Source of the DNA: Rhizoclosmatium globosum
Taxonomy: Eukaryota; Chytridiomycota; Chytridiomycetes; Chytridiales; Chytriomycetaceae
Reading direction: 5' to 3'
DNA: 56,485 bases
NCBI GenBank assembly: GCA_002104985.1
Contig: MCGO01000235.1
Coordinates: 1 to 56,485 of the forward strand
The notes under the pieces were generated by a model that was given only the letters and a program-made list of their open reading frames with translations, had not been told where the DNA came from and searched no databases. Positions within the stretch are counted from its first letter, which is position 1, and each line of letters starts with the position of its first letter. Positions 10,652 through 22,600 of this stretch are shown piece by piece. A program made the position numbers and the translations under genes.

Positions 10652-12109
10652 CTGCTATTCGCAAAAAAATGTCAGGACTTAGGCCCCGTTCAGTGAGCAA
10701 AAACAGTTTTTGGCCTATTTATCAATAAACTGTTTATTTCCTGAAATGCCTATTTATCAATAAATTCGCTTTCCCTGTTTATGGATAAATAGCTCAGAGC
10801 TGTTTATTGATAAATTCCGGCCATAAATAGCCATAAACAGCAATAAATTCAAAAACAGGGTAACATAGGTCAGAAATTGGTTTATTGATATTCAAACAAT
10901 GTTAGGAAAGATAGCAATGATTACAGAGCAACATCCAGGAGACACGGCTCAAATGCCCTCAATTCAAATCCAGTGCGAGAGCAGTCGCAATACCAACAAT
11001 CAGGTGCTTTGTTGCTTGAGAGTGAAATAAACATTCAATGCCATCCAGGATATAACAAACGAAATACAAGTATCAAGTTGAAGCAATCGAAGTAGGGAGT
11101 GGATGAGAGACGAGAAGGGAAAGGAGAAATAGGGGAGCTGATAGGGGAGTGGCTTCCAGCGGACCGGAATAGAGGGTAGGGACATGTCTGCCGTTGATGC
11201 GTTCAACAATGAAAGTGAAGACAACAATGGCAGCACTTGGTGGTATGCGCAGGGCCAGGCACTTGAGTTGGAGAAGGAAAAAATGGGAGGAAATGAAGAT
11301 GGCAGCGTGGCTGTGTTACAAAATTTTCCAATTTGAATTCAATCAGCCTGTGAGCTCCACCTCCCTCCCTCCTCTTTTTTTCTCCAAGTTCCAAACCCAC
11401 CCACCCTTCAAGCTCACAACTCACTCATCTTGCACACACAATGACCATTCTGTACGCCTCTCCCCTTTCCCTTTCTGTATCTGCTGCATTCTTCCCCGTT
11501 TGCCCTTCCCTCACACGTCTCTCTATGTTTGTTCTTTGTCACCATCTCTCTTTTGTCAGGCACTGACACTGTCCCTTTCAATCCATACCCAACTTTCAAA
11601 CTTTGCATCGCTCTACTGCTTCTACTAATGCTTCTCACTGCTTGAATTGGTGTTGTAACAGTGAGTAGTGTATTGAGCGATGACTGCCGATTCCCCGAGT
11701 GTGAGCTTCTGTCTCCTTGAATCCCTTCTCCTTTAATATTACTATCTCTTGTCTGGTGTGTTCAAATAAACAAATGTAAAATGTATTATATCATCTTTTT
11801 ATTGTTGGTGGAATTGGTGGGAAATGGTGATAAACAGGTCCAAAAGCTGGTCCAGAGCTACTTATGGAATTTATGGAATTTATGGCTATTTATGGATTGT
11901 GATAAACTGTTTATGGAATTTGTGAAAAAAACGATTTATTGATAAATAGTTTATTTGACATAAACAGCTTTTTCAGTTTATTTCTAATAAACAGTTTATT
12001 GATAAATAGCCAGTCCATAAATTTCGATAAATTCACATAAATCACCACCAAACAAATAGCAATTTTTTCTCACTGAACGGGGCCTTAGAAAAAAAGCGAA
12101 GAAGCAGTC
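10652..12109 (+). repeat. Inverted 3' fragment of the 8,915 gene, split by a transposon
   Basis: Removing the element at 10,682-12,084 and one TTA leaves a 56-bp stretch identical to the coding strand of the neighbouring gene around 8,977-9,032. It includes ATGTCAGGACTTAG and AAAAAAAGCGAAGAAGCAG. It is preceded by TTTGCTCTCAG, which looks like an intron acceptor, and diverges right after CAGTCTGGA. Orientation is opposite to the full gene. This is either an exon of a diverged relative or an orphan fragment. Confidence 0.7.
10682..12084. mobile_element. Non-autonomous PIF/Harbinger-like DNA element, 1,403 bp, TTA target duplication
   Basis: The ends are inverted repeats: GGCCCCGTTCAGTGAG followed by A-rich sequence at the left, and its exact complement at the right. 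They are flanked by TTA on both sides (10,679-10,681 and 12,085-12,087). The uninterrupted site is present in the window at 9,004-9,006, where the same flanks carry one TTA. A 3-bp TTA/TAA duplication and GGCC(C)-starting ends are typical of PIF/Harbinger and Tourist-type elements. Both subterminal regions (about 10,690-10,880 and 11,840-12,060) are packed with TTTATCAATAAA / TTTATTGATAAA palindromes, likely transposase-binding repeats. The 0.9-kb interior has no transposase, only short pyrimidine-rich frames, so the element must be mobilised in trans. Confidence 0.85.
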
Positions 12110-12312
12110 TGGACAACTTCTGCATCAAAAATCACTCCTGCGTGACTGAGATTGCGTTTCAAAGGCAATCAATGAGGACAGGAAGCAGAGTCCTATTCCC
12201 GATATTACGGCCATAGAAAACTGGAACTCTGCGAATATAGCAAGCGATGAAAATCCAGTCGTTGATGTGGACTCTGCGTTCATGTATTGTCGAACGCCTT
12301 GCCAGTCGTTTT
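12110..12312 (+). other. Possible terminal exon of a broken gene
   Basis: An open frame on the plus strand from about 12,162 ends at a TAG at 12,310-12,312. It encodes a peptide ending SDENPVVDVDSAFMYCRTP plus six residues. It begins after a stop and a weak acceptor. It may be the 3' exon of the gene whose fragment hosts the 1.4-kb element. Support is weak. Confidence 0.25.
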
Positions 12313-12642
12313 AGGAACAATGAACATTCAAGTCACTTTCTTTGTTTTTACATACAATTTGAAAATCATAATCATCTATTTGGTTGACGCCTGCTTTGCA
12401 TGAAAAATGAGAATGTTTGTAGTTCAGTTTACGTTTCTCCACCAGTAATTGTGCCTTCATGTGAATCAGCAGAACTCAGTCAGATCCAAACACAATAAAG
12501 CTAGAAAATAGAACAGTTCACGAACCGCATATGGCAGCTTGGAAATTGAAAGCCAAATCAACAGCAAGTGTTCAAAATCCCAAGCACTTCTTGCGAAATA
12601 TGCAATTCAAATCTGCGATTTCAACCTGACTTTTCTAGTTGT

Positions 12643-13278
12643 TCAGAAGATCAAGTATCGAATTCCAGTTTTTGTTTCCGTTTCCACCTTTTGTTTTTTG
12701 TGAGCAACGTTAGTGGGACAAAGTGTTCCCAAAGTGTTGATTCCAGTGATAAGATGCACCTTCAGTACAAATGAAACAAAGGAGCTCTTGTCACAAGATT
12801 CTTCAGGGTACTTTAAGTTCAGGTACGCCGCGAGGTGGAAGAGAAATAGGGAGAAGTGCTGGATTGATGTTACTTGCCCCAATGCATATTTCGTGCATTT
12901 CAAGCACCAAAGCCAGTGCATCTCGCTCGCTTCTAAGGCACCAACACCTCTCGTGTGAGGTAAGTTCGGCCGGGGAAAAGTGGCGATGGATATGGACTTG
13001 CACCAATAACACTGAAGTTGTGGAAACCGTTTCCAGCAACTGGCACGCTCCGCTTTTTCCGCATATCCCGCCACTAAACCAGCTTTCTGTGTAAAGAACA
13101 GCCAATAATAGAAGTATATTGACGCTGCGTGTTTTGTTGGTTGAGACGGTCTTCGAGGTAGGAGCCAAAACATGTGGACGATACGAGGGAGTAGTGGACT
13201 ATGAAATCGAAAGCGCGATCCGTGAAGATAAATGATCCAGTTGGTAGATACAAATGGTACACTGCAGACTAACAGCAT
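12643..13278 (-). CDS. Doubtful hypothetical ORF (211 aa)
   Basis: This ATG-initiated frame has unusual composition: many Trp, Tyr, Cys and His (YFYYWLFFTQ, WLWCLKCTKYAL). It contains no domain I know. Overlapping frames of 107 and 121 residues are open in the same stretch, so open-frame length alone is not informative. It may be non-coding sequence or a decayed gene between the transposon region and WOPR gene A. I list it only because it is the longest frame in the 12.3-13.8 kb gap. Confidence 0.2.
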   Translation of the reverse strand: MLLVCSVPFVSTNWIIYLHGSRFRFHSPLLPRIVHMFWLLPRRPSQPTKHAASIYFYYWLFFTQKAGLVAGYAEKAERASCWKRFPQLQCYWCKSISIATFPRPNLPHTRGVGALEASEMHWLWCLKCTKYALGQVTSIQHFSLFLFHLAAYLNLKYPEESCDKSSFVSFVLKVHLITGINTLGTLCPTNVAHKKQKVETETKTGIRYLIF

Positions 13279-13856
13279 ATTGACTGATTCATTCAGTCAG
13301 CAATTAATAGCGCACCGTCTCGGTTTCAACCCCGCCATTCTCTTCTCCGATTGATCGTCATCACATTAGTTCGGAACCAAAACCTTCACTTGTCCCAATG
13401 ATACGTATCTAATACTCATCATTCGCACACTTCTATTAACCAGTTGTTTGCGTATTTGAGAGTTAAGCTGGAAGGTTCCAATTAATAGGAAGACACACTT
13501 GGTGAACGCCACCAGAACAGTCCAAAGTTGAAGAGTGAAGGAGCACGAAGCTGGTTTCAATGAGGAAGGATGTGACTTGGAGAACTGGATCGTCAGCATT
13601 GGTTTCTGGTAACATTCAAAACGTCGGATTCATTTCAACGCATAGCTGGTGATTTACGTCGTATCCAATGCCGGTGAGTTGGGCGGGCGGTGGTTTATAG
13701 ATTGCTATGGGCAGTGGAGAGGCAGTTGAGGGTCGCCGCACAGTGCAAAACGAACCTGTATAGCTACTGGAGCTCCTACAACTTCATCATTGACTCTTCA
13801 AAGCCAATATCATCCGGTTAATCTTGTTTGTAGTGGTATATTGCTTAACCAAGAAC

Positions 13857-16800
13857 GCTAATTGGTTCTATTTGTCCAGGAAAAATCCAGCAATAGACGA
13901 ACATCCATCGGCATTAACGAACATGGATTTGGCGTTGAATAGAAAGTCATGTCATCCCGTGAAGAAGGGTGTCAGCACTGTGGCGCATGAAACGTTCAGC
14001 GCCGACTTAACTGAAACCAGACAAACCGGCCAGCCAGTGCCAATCAACTCGGCAAATACTCAAAACACTTCTCGACGTATTGATGCAGGTATGAATAGCT
14101 ACGGTAACTGCAATCCCAACTCTTCCCACTCCTACCCTCCCTCCCACAACCACACAGAGGTGAGAATTCGATCAGACACAGCAAACCGTCAACTACTTTC
14201 AGTAATATTGAGGTAATGAGATTCTGGTGTGACATAGTAGGATAAGCATCTCAAGGGAGTGAAGAGTGAGAGAAAACTATTACACTTGCCTCTCAAGATA
14301 TCATCAAGGAGGCCCTACTATAGTCCTGAATATGTAAATTCTTCTCCTCGTACCCCATAATCCATCCCTCAGTCTGTCTCTGCAAATTCAACTTTCCTTC
14401 ATCCCAATCCTGACCTATCCTGACAAAACCCAACAAACCCACTCAATCCGCCAGTGACACGTACTATCATCGTTTCAGACGCAACCCTTAAGTCCCCGAG
14501 TTCAAAACCATTAGAGACAGGTGAGTTCCTATCCGAAGAACAGTGCGAGAGTCAAAGATACCAATTATGACGAACTGAGACATACTGATTATGACGAGCG
14601 ATATAATCCTTATCAATCTGACGCTGAGCATAGTTTAAGTATCTTAAATCGTCCGGTTGATCTTAACAATCGTGCACTACTGAGTCGAATGATGGGCTCA
14701 GTGATTGTAACTGATACGAATGAGCGAAGCGAATTGATTTGAAACGACCCTCCTAGAGTCAGAATTATCTCTCCTCATATGTTTACCAGTGCGAGCGATT
14801 AGCCTCTGCTGGGAGTAAAGTTTAACCACAAAAACTCGTCAAATAGAGGCAACTTCAACTCACCAACACATTATGCACGGGGATAAGACGAGAAAGAACA
14901 ATAATGAACTGCTTCCATATACTGGTATGAGTTTTGTGTTTCATGGATGAAGCTGTGGCTTTTTGACACACTGACATTGACTTGAAAAACCATAGGGACG
15001 GGTGGTATGAACAGTTCGCCTATTAATATCGATGTTCTTGGTACTCCCCTGGATCGTGACGGTGGTGAGTTGAAGCCAAAGACCTCATTCCTTGTCGAAA
15101 TCCACATCAGAAACGAGAAATAGCGACAGAGCATTCGCAGTTCTCTAATTTTGAAACTGTAGGGTGAGAGCCTGAAAATGAGTGAGATGGGAGAATACAA
15201 GGAACGAGGGACCTTTTGATATGAAGTTAAGCGCATGAACTTCAGAATACAAAAGCACCACTCGGTTTGTCGCTTAGATAGAGAATGCATTACCTCATCA
15301 TTGCACATATTCTATTTGTGGATTTGTGGATCGTTTGCTCAACTTCCGCATTGACGACGTTAATCAAACCATTGAACATTCAAACAGAGGCTACACGATA
15401 CACACAGACAATCAACGGTGCACGAGGAGACACCAAGAGTACGTCAGAGTCGAGTAAGTCAGCCAATCCTATAAGCGAAGTGGCTCCTCTGCGTTGAGAG
15501 TCTGCGACGACAATGGTTGTTGTGCCGCAGCTTTGTGATAAAGCTAGAAGAAATTCGAAGGTGTAGTCTGCGGAAGAAACGAAAAGCGGTCATTTGACAC
15601 CCCTGAGATGGATGTTGGCGTGAATTAGTGACAAGGTTGCTGACACGTCAAAATCGTAGGAGAGACAAACCTTGCAATGAATCCAGCAGCGACAGAGAGA
15701 GCAAATTGTCCATCACTCTTTGCCTCAGGTTTACATTCAAGACCAGGCTTCATGATAGGGAGTTCTGCCCCATCCACATCCACGATTGTGAGTCCAAATC
15801 ATGTTCAAGGTTTGTTCTCGCAATCATTCTGACCACTTATACGTCATAAACTGAATTTACGGTACTTCATAAACAGCCTCATCAAGCTTGCTGACTCACC
15901 AATCACCACTTGGATTGGAAACTATTCGCACTGAGAGCCTGGATGTGGCCGACGGCCAAGTGAAAGCTTCTCAAAACAATGACTCCACAAGAGAAACAAC
16001 AGAGAAGGGTGCACGAAGCGTCACAGTCAAAAGCGTATCAGGTAGGCGTTCAACCCCAAGTTCAAAAGAAGAACTTCGTGTAAGAAAAGGGGAATCACGG
16101 TGTCTTGCAAGATACGCCCGTCAAACTCTATCTGCCTCATCTAAAATGGATAACGTTTGAGAAGGAACTTAGGCGGAAAGAATTCCCTCACAAACGTTGG
16201 TTCATTCATCGCCACTAACCTGAACTTTCCCATCCCAAAATAGATAGTCGCCGCATAACTTCAAAGGCACTTGAGTCCGGTGGAGAAGCGATGGAGGAAC
16301 GACTCCCTTTGTATGACGATTCCAAACAAGCAGGTGAGCAGAACTTTTCTTGCTTGGAACGAAGCTTTACTCGCTTTGACGACCTCAATACTCGAATATC
16401 GATCCATAATGTCTCGATTCAAACCTAACGTTTAGGGCGTTCAGATTTGTGTTAAACTATATTTCTGTAGACACAAACTCTTTGCCCGAGCCAGAACGCT
16501 GGAGGCCGCAAGCGTCAAACATGTCCAAAGATGCAAGAGATTGGTCCGAGTCACCCCCAGCAGTGAACGAGGACGACGATGACGGTGAATACAGAGCATC
16601 TTCGTCTCGAAGTAAACGACAACGGACCTCCGCTAAATCCTATAAAGAAGTAAACGAAGACAGTAAGAATAATCAAAAGACAGTTCTGTTTGAGACGTAC
16701 CATGGATACATTGAGGATCCCATGGATGCGTTGTATGTCGTCCAGGGCACTGTCCTCGGGAAGCTCACCCCATTTGCGGGAACCGCTGAAGAAATGGCTC

Positions 16801-18080
16801 GAATTCGTATACGGAGTGGAACTGTGATTGTGATGGCTGAAAATAGTCCTTTTGTAAAACGGTGGAGAGTGAGTTCGTTGGGCTGTAAATTCCTTCGTAT
16901 TTGTTCTGAATTCCTCGATCTGATTCAGGATGGAATACGCTGGTCTCCTTCACGTGCTTTTGGTCCGTTCATTCTCTGTGAGTTATTTGCGTGGGACATT
17001 GATGACGAAGACTGATTGTCCACAGACCGACAAATCGAGAACAAAGATCCAAACGCTACTGCTCAAGATGAAGAATTGAGTGTGGATATATTGCCGCCTC
17101 CTGGGCACTTTGGTTCAACAACTGGAGTGCTTCCAACATACACTGAGAGAACGTTGAAACCAAACACTCAGCTCCTCAAGAATGGGCTGACAAAGCGAAC
17201 TATCAGCGTTAAGGGAAGCGATGGTCTCAAACACCGAGTTGTTTCGTATTATAGTTCCAAAGATGTGTTGGAGATGAAGGTGAGATCGAAGGCCCCGGAA
17301 GCAGAGGTTCCGGAAAGAGAAGGGGGCCATTTCTGTAGAGCTGTAGATGACCCTGTGATGAAGACATTGGTTCAAGAGACCGGAATCAATATGGTGAACT
17401 TGTTGAAACAAACGTTTGCTGATTGGAAGGAGGAACGTTTGTCTCAGACGCGCCGAGTTTCTCCGCCACCATCAAAACAAGCAATATCTTCAAGGCCAGT
17501 GCGTAATCTAACGAGTCAGCGTGGCCAAAGTGAAGGTCTTGAAGGGCGACAGCAACAACCTCATTTTGACAACATCAAGACACCACCAAAAAAGGAGCAG
17601 CTCAGCCTGACATCATTGAACTCGGCCAATAATCACCAAAATACGTCTTCTTCAGTATTAAATCCGCGTAGACTGTACGAAAAGATGGACTTGGACGGTT
17701 ATTATCCATACCAAGGCCATTCCGAAGACTACGACGACTTCGTCTGTCGCCGTCATCACCCTCCTTCACAAACCCAACATTATCCTCCTCCGCGTTTTCT
17801 TTATCAACAAACATGCCTTCAAAACCATCCAACTCAACACCATCCTCGACAATATTCTGGGTCATACCATTATTCCCAAGTCGGACCAGCAGCTCCCTCT
17901 GTACCACATAACACCTCAAATCTGCACCATAGTCATACTCATGTATGTCCACCACCAACACACGTTCAAGCTGATCAACCTACTCATTTCACCACTCCTC
18001 CAGTTCATCCTGTTCATCCAACGCTACCTCATGTTGGACATACTTTCTATTACCCACCATTCCCACCAAATCATCAATAA
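13857..18080 (+). repeat. Left arm of an inverted segmental duplication (>4.2 kb)
   Basis: This arm matches the reverse complement of 52,289-56,485, exons and introns alike. Examples are the shared TATTTGTCCAGGAAAAATCC at the start, the intron text around 14,521-14,600, and the WOPR exons. Copies differ by point changes and small indels and diverge strongly only in the last ~300 bp of the coding region. The right arm reaches the window edge, so full length is unknown. Confidence 0.9.
13923..18080 (+). CDS. WOPR (Gti1/Pac2) transcription factor A with modular N-terminal extension (about 748 aa)
   Basis: Exons as read: 13,923-14,088, 14,479-14,520, 14,847-14,924, 14,995-15,063, 15,388-15,453, 15,660-15,728, 15,877-16,041, 16,244-16,333, 16,471-16,868, 16,929-16,977 and 17,026-18,080. 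They total 2,247 nt, a whole number of codons. The first eight introns are all phase 1. The WOPR domain spans residues ~315-480: FETYHGYIEDPMDALYVVQG, IRSGTVIVMAENSPFVKRWR, then across two introns DGIRWSPSRAFGPFILY, and GLTKRTISVKG..HRVVSYY. WOPR proteins (Wor1, Ryp1, Gti1, Pac2) bind DNA and drive morphological switching. The N-terminal ~250 residues are disordered and polar. The His/Pro-rich tail carries the motif YYPYQ..SEDYDDF. The start is uncertain: the first exon is open back to an acceptor at 13,879, so a further 5' exon is possible. Confidence 0.85.
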
Positions 18081-18140
18081 AGATGATAGCATTTGAAAAC
18101 GTTTGTCAGTGTCGAAAACTTTTCTGATCGTAGTAAAACA

Positions 18141-19459
18141 ATGGCCAGTACTTCAGAACGCCCAAGTGTTCAAGACGCAGGATCGTCAGAGGATGTTGAA
18201 CATACGAATCAAACTTATCATGGGTTCATCGAGGATGCAATGGACGCCCTCTTTGTGGTTCAAGGAGCTATATTGGGTGTCCTATCTGCCTTTACTGGCA
18301 CCGCCGAAGATATGGCGAACGTCGATGTGCGAAGCGGGACGGTCATCGTTATGGCCGAGAACAATCCCTATTTGAAGCGATGGAGGGTTCGTGCTTGATT
18401 TTTGAAGTTTGAGTCACCGTCTCAGCCGTTTTAACACCTACCTCTTTTCATTTCGAATCAGGATGGACTCAGGTGGTCACCATCAAGGGCGTATTCGCCT
18501 TTCATACTGTACAGGTAACGTTGTGGGGCATGATGAAACTTCAAGTAACCATTTCATCCAGAGAAATCGAGGCAAAGGGAGCAAACTCAACTCAACCTAA
18601 CAACGATTTGATTCAGGATATGATAAACTTATCTGGTCATACTGGTTCCACAACCGGATTATTGCCCTCGTTTTCGGAGAGGACACTCAAGCCAAACACA
18701 CAACTACGCAGAGAAGGTCTAACAAAACGTACCATCAGTATTAAAGGAAGTGATGGTATAAGCTATCGCGTTGTGTCCTACTATAAGGCTTCAGATGTGT
18801 TGAGTACAAAGGCCTCGGAACGAACAGCGGAAAAGTTGAATGGACTCCAACACCAGCAGACTGCGGAAAAGAACAATACAACGCTTTCAAGACCGTCTTA
18901 TGACAATCACTTGATACTAATTATGGAAAAGGCTGGAATTAGTATGACAAGTTTAATCAAGACTACACTTCCGCAATGGACGCCAGAAAGGCCAATCGCA
19001 CCTCGCCGAAATGCCCCACATGCTTTGAAACAAGTTGTGAAAGAGTGGAAGTTACCGGCAACCAGGAATCGTAAAATTTCTGGCACGTCCATAATGTTGG
19101 ACGAAACTCCAAAACCTGTTAGCGAGTATGGAGGAGCAACAAACAGTCCAAATGTGACGAAGTTATACACTGGAAAGTGTTTTGAGAACTACCATCCATA
19201 TCGCCAAGGCTCGAAGTCTTACGATGATTATGTGGCTCGTCAAAGTTACCTCACAAAACTCTCTGAATTACACTTTCCTAAGCAAGCATTTAATGAGTAT
19301 CGTACTCCATCGTATCCATCTTCAAGCTTTGGGATGTCTTCCCAAAACCAAAATGAAACGTCAACAACCGATGGACATACAAACCAGTACTTTGGAGGAT
19401 ATTATAATGGTTATGCCAACAAGTATGGTATCTACGGAGGACAGACTTCGTTCTCGTGA
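18141..19459 (+). CDS. WOPR (Gti1/Pac2) transcription factor B (398 aa)
   Basis: There are three exons (18,141-18,386, 18,462-18,514, 18,562-19,459), totalling 1,197 nt. Intron positions match gene A (after KRWR) and gene C. It encodes a minimal WOPR protein without the long N-terminal extension: QTYHGFIEDAMDALFVVQG, VRSGTVIVMAENNPYLKRWR, DGLRWSPSRAYSPFILYRE and GLTKRTISIKG..YRVVSYY. The C-terminus repeats the family motif (NYHPYRQGSKSYDDYV). It starts only 60 bp after the stop of gene A, so its promoter must lie in gene A's 3' end, or A and B arose by tandem duplication with loss of the spacer. Its acidic/basic patch upstream of WOPR is shorter than in A. It converges on gene C with a 173-bp gap. 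Confidence 0.9.
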
Positions 19460-19632
19460 AGCTGTTATTCTCCTTTCGCAATTATGGAGTATTGTTATGC
19501 TTCATAAATAAGAACAAGTTTCCTATTAGTTCCAAGTGCAATCGGTCAAATCAAATTCCCTTTTATGCCTTCATCTCATATTCTTTATTAATCTCTTCCC
19601 TTTACATCCTGAATAAACAAGGTTTATAAATG

Positions 19633-22600
19633 TCAATGATCTGGATAGTAGGGATAAGGGGGTGCATAATTCGAAGGAGGCGGGTTTGGCCAATAAATAG
19701 GTGCCATCATGGAATTTTGTCCATGCTGATATGGTCGGGGATCATAAGTGTGAGCTGGTGGAGGGAATGATGGCAAAGAAACAGTTTGATAATGCTGCTG
19801 AAATACATGCACTCTGCTGGCCTGATACTGAGAATATAAGCCTCGATTATCCTGGTATTGCTGATGCTGTTGATAGCTTGGAACGTCGACTCGTTCTCTT
19901 AACGTCTTCCTGAATGCATCATACGACTGAGCGCCATTCTTGTAAGGATGATATCCAGCAAAATCTTTCAAATACAAATAAGACCAATCTTTCACTATGC
20001 TTGTAGTATGACCACGAGTAGGAGGTGGTTGATCCACAACAGAACGATTTGTTGTTGAATCTTGTCGGAATGAACTGCCTCTTGATTGCCCAACCAGAAC
20101 GGCCGCTTCCTCTTTCACCTTCACAAGAAGATCCTTTGACTGTGTAGTTTCTCTGCGCGGCGAGACCTTTGTTCCAAACAACTCTGGCTTCCAGTCTGGA
20201 AACGACTGCCGCACCAATCCCAAAGCATCCACGCCGCTCTTCTTCACCATCTCTTTTAGTCTATTATCTTCAGTTGCTCGCATAAACCCCATCAGTACGT
20301 CGTTTTCCTCCTTCCTCTGCATCTTGCGAATCATCTCCATCACGTCTTTTGAATTATAGTACGACACCACACGGTGCTTCTCGCCGTCGGAGCCTCGAAC
20401 CGTTATCGTGCGCTTTGTAAGTCCATTCTCTGTGATTTGTGTACCCTCCTTCAATGTGCGAGCAGTGAAAGTTGGTTGTAGGCCAGTTGTTGAGCCGTAT
20501 GGAGTGGAATATGGAGCTGGCTCATGCGTAACATCAGGCTCATCTGGAGCTCCTGGGTCCTTCAACTCGATTTGTCTGAGGAGGATGCAGCACAATCAGA
20601 GGAGGCTTAGATTGACAATCTCATCAACAACAACACAAACCTGTACAAAAGAAACTGGCCATACGCACGCGAAGGAGACCACTTGATCCCATCCTAATCC
20701 ATTTCGTTAGTCACACGAAGTCAGTTGGTTCCCCAACATTCCCCTCCCTCCTCCCAATCTGGAACCAAAATTAAACTTTAAACTCACCCTCCACCGCTTG
20801 ACAGTCAATCCTTTCTCAGGCATTACAATGACTGTTCCACTTCTGACTTTGATACTCGCCATTTCTTCAGCATTTCCTTTGAACGCGGGCAAGACACCCT
20901 CCAAAGTTCCTTGAACCACATACACTGCATCTAAAGGATCCTCAATGAAACCATGATACGTTTCAAAAAGCACTGTTTTTGCTATATCTGAACGCAGATC
21001 GGGTTTGCCTTCTTTATAGTTGGCAGGACGTGCTAGCCGTTTGGATCGAGTACTCGTGTACTCTCCGTCTTCGTAGTCTGTCGCTGTGCGAGACCTTTTC
21101 TGTTTCTTAAAGGATACAGAGCCGCTCTGGGTGCGACTTGGACCTCCTTGGGATATGGATTCAGATCCCTGCTCTTCAATTCTGGCATTCGAATCGTCCA
21201 CGCCAGGTTCTACCATAACAGTTTAGCTTTTTGTAAGCGATCACTAATATGTGCGTCGTTTCTTTTTGTTGAGGCTGTTGTGCTGAAGTATGAATCCAAT
21301 CACTTCATTTGAAACTCGACTAAATTTCATCCAAACAGCACCGTATCCGTCCCCAACGTCGCCATTATTTTCTACTCAAGTATTTATCATTTCCGAAGGA
21401 TTCGCTCAGCATCGACATGTCGGACTTCGAAGATAACATGGATTCAGACGCTCACCATCAACAATGCCAGCACTATACTCGCCTGATACAGCGCGAAGAT
21501 TTAATTCTGTTCTCAAAGATAGTTGGCCTTGAGTTCTCAAAGATGGTTGGCCTTGATTATGATCGCCGTTTGCCCACCCGACCTTCTGGCTCCAACCCTC
21601 ATTCACTGTGAATCTCAGAGGCTCCATGTTTGAAACCGAATCTAACAACAGTTATAAATCAAGCACAAAAAGTTATTAGGGAAGGGCTAGGGGGCAAAAA
21701 GAGGACTGGTGTGTATTTTAGGACGGCAGGAGCCGCCTTTTTCAAGTCCAAATTGTTCTATGGAACAGTTATTGCATCAGACTCCATTCAAATTACTTTT
21801 GACGAGTAATATGCTTATCATTGGAGACTTTCGGCGCAGAACGTCACTTCAAGTTGTTCCCATATCTTCAAACTGTTAGGGTGGAGTTGAGCACCTTACC
21901 TGAGGTCGCATGGATTACAACAGCTGACTTCTCTACATTTAAATATGGTAAAACATTGTCGTTTGATCCTCTAATCTTCGTCGTTTGATTCACGGGATCT
22001 GACTGAACAAAGTTTCCAGGAATCAAGTCCTCGTCCCGATTTTCAACCCTGAACCGGTTCAGCTGTATAACCTCATTATTTGAATACTTTTGATGTTCTT
22101 CAACTTGTGTCGATACATCTGTGCCGGTGGGAAGAGGTGTTTCGCTTCAGAATTCGCAGTGTTTGTGCTCAACAACGTCAAAAACAAACCTGCAGGCTTT
22201 TGCATCTTGATATTGTCTCTGTTTTTTCTTGGTTCATCTTCAGACTTCTTCTCATACAACTTGAATCCAGTCCTCATCTCATCAGAAGGTTGATCCAATT
22301 CCTCACGAACATGATTCAGAGCATTGTTTCTTGCACTCGAAGCATCAGCGCCTTCTCTAGATGATACAAGGTTGGATACGCTCATCCTGTCTGGGAATTG
22401 ATCTGTAGTTGATGGGAGAGGATGAATGTTGAGTTCAAAGTGTTTTCTGCAACGAGTCGTTTGCAAAACATATAGACAATACGACTATAAACCCAAGAAA
22501 AGATATGGAGAGGAGCGTTCTTTTACGTAATGGGAGTGATTGGATTGCGGTTTTGAAGTTGTGTCTGAATCAAGGCTATCCACGTCTGAACGTTCTCCGC

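Noticed and set aside
12771..13168. Overlapping ORFs of 107 (plus) and 121 (minus) residues
   Set aside because: Several frames are open at once in this stretch, which argues for composition rather than coding. Only the longest is listed, with low confidence.
14158..14212. Extra exon candidate in gene A (GTGAGAATTCGATCAGAC region) conserved and open in A'
   Set aside because: It begins in phase 1 but would end in phase 2, so it cannot join the next exon. Left out of the model, though its conservation means a variant use is possible.
14521..14742. 73-residue ORF with repeated Tyr-Asp-Glu text in gene A
   Set aside because: It starts exactly at a GTGAGT donor. The counterpart in the A' copy is closed by an early TGA. 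Treated as intron.
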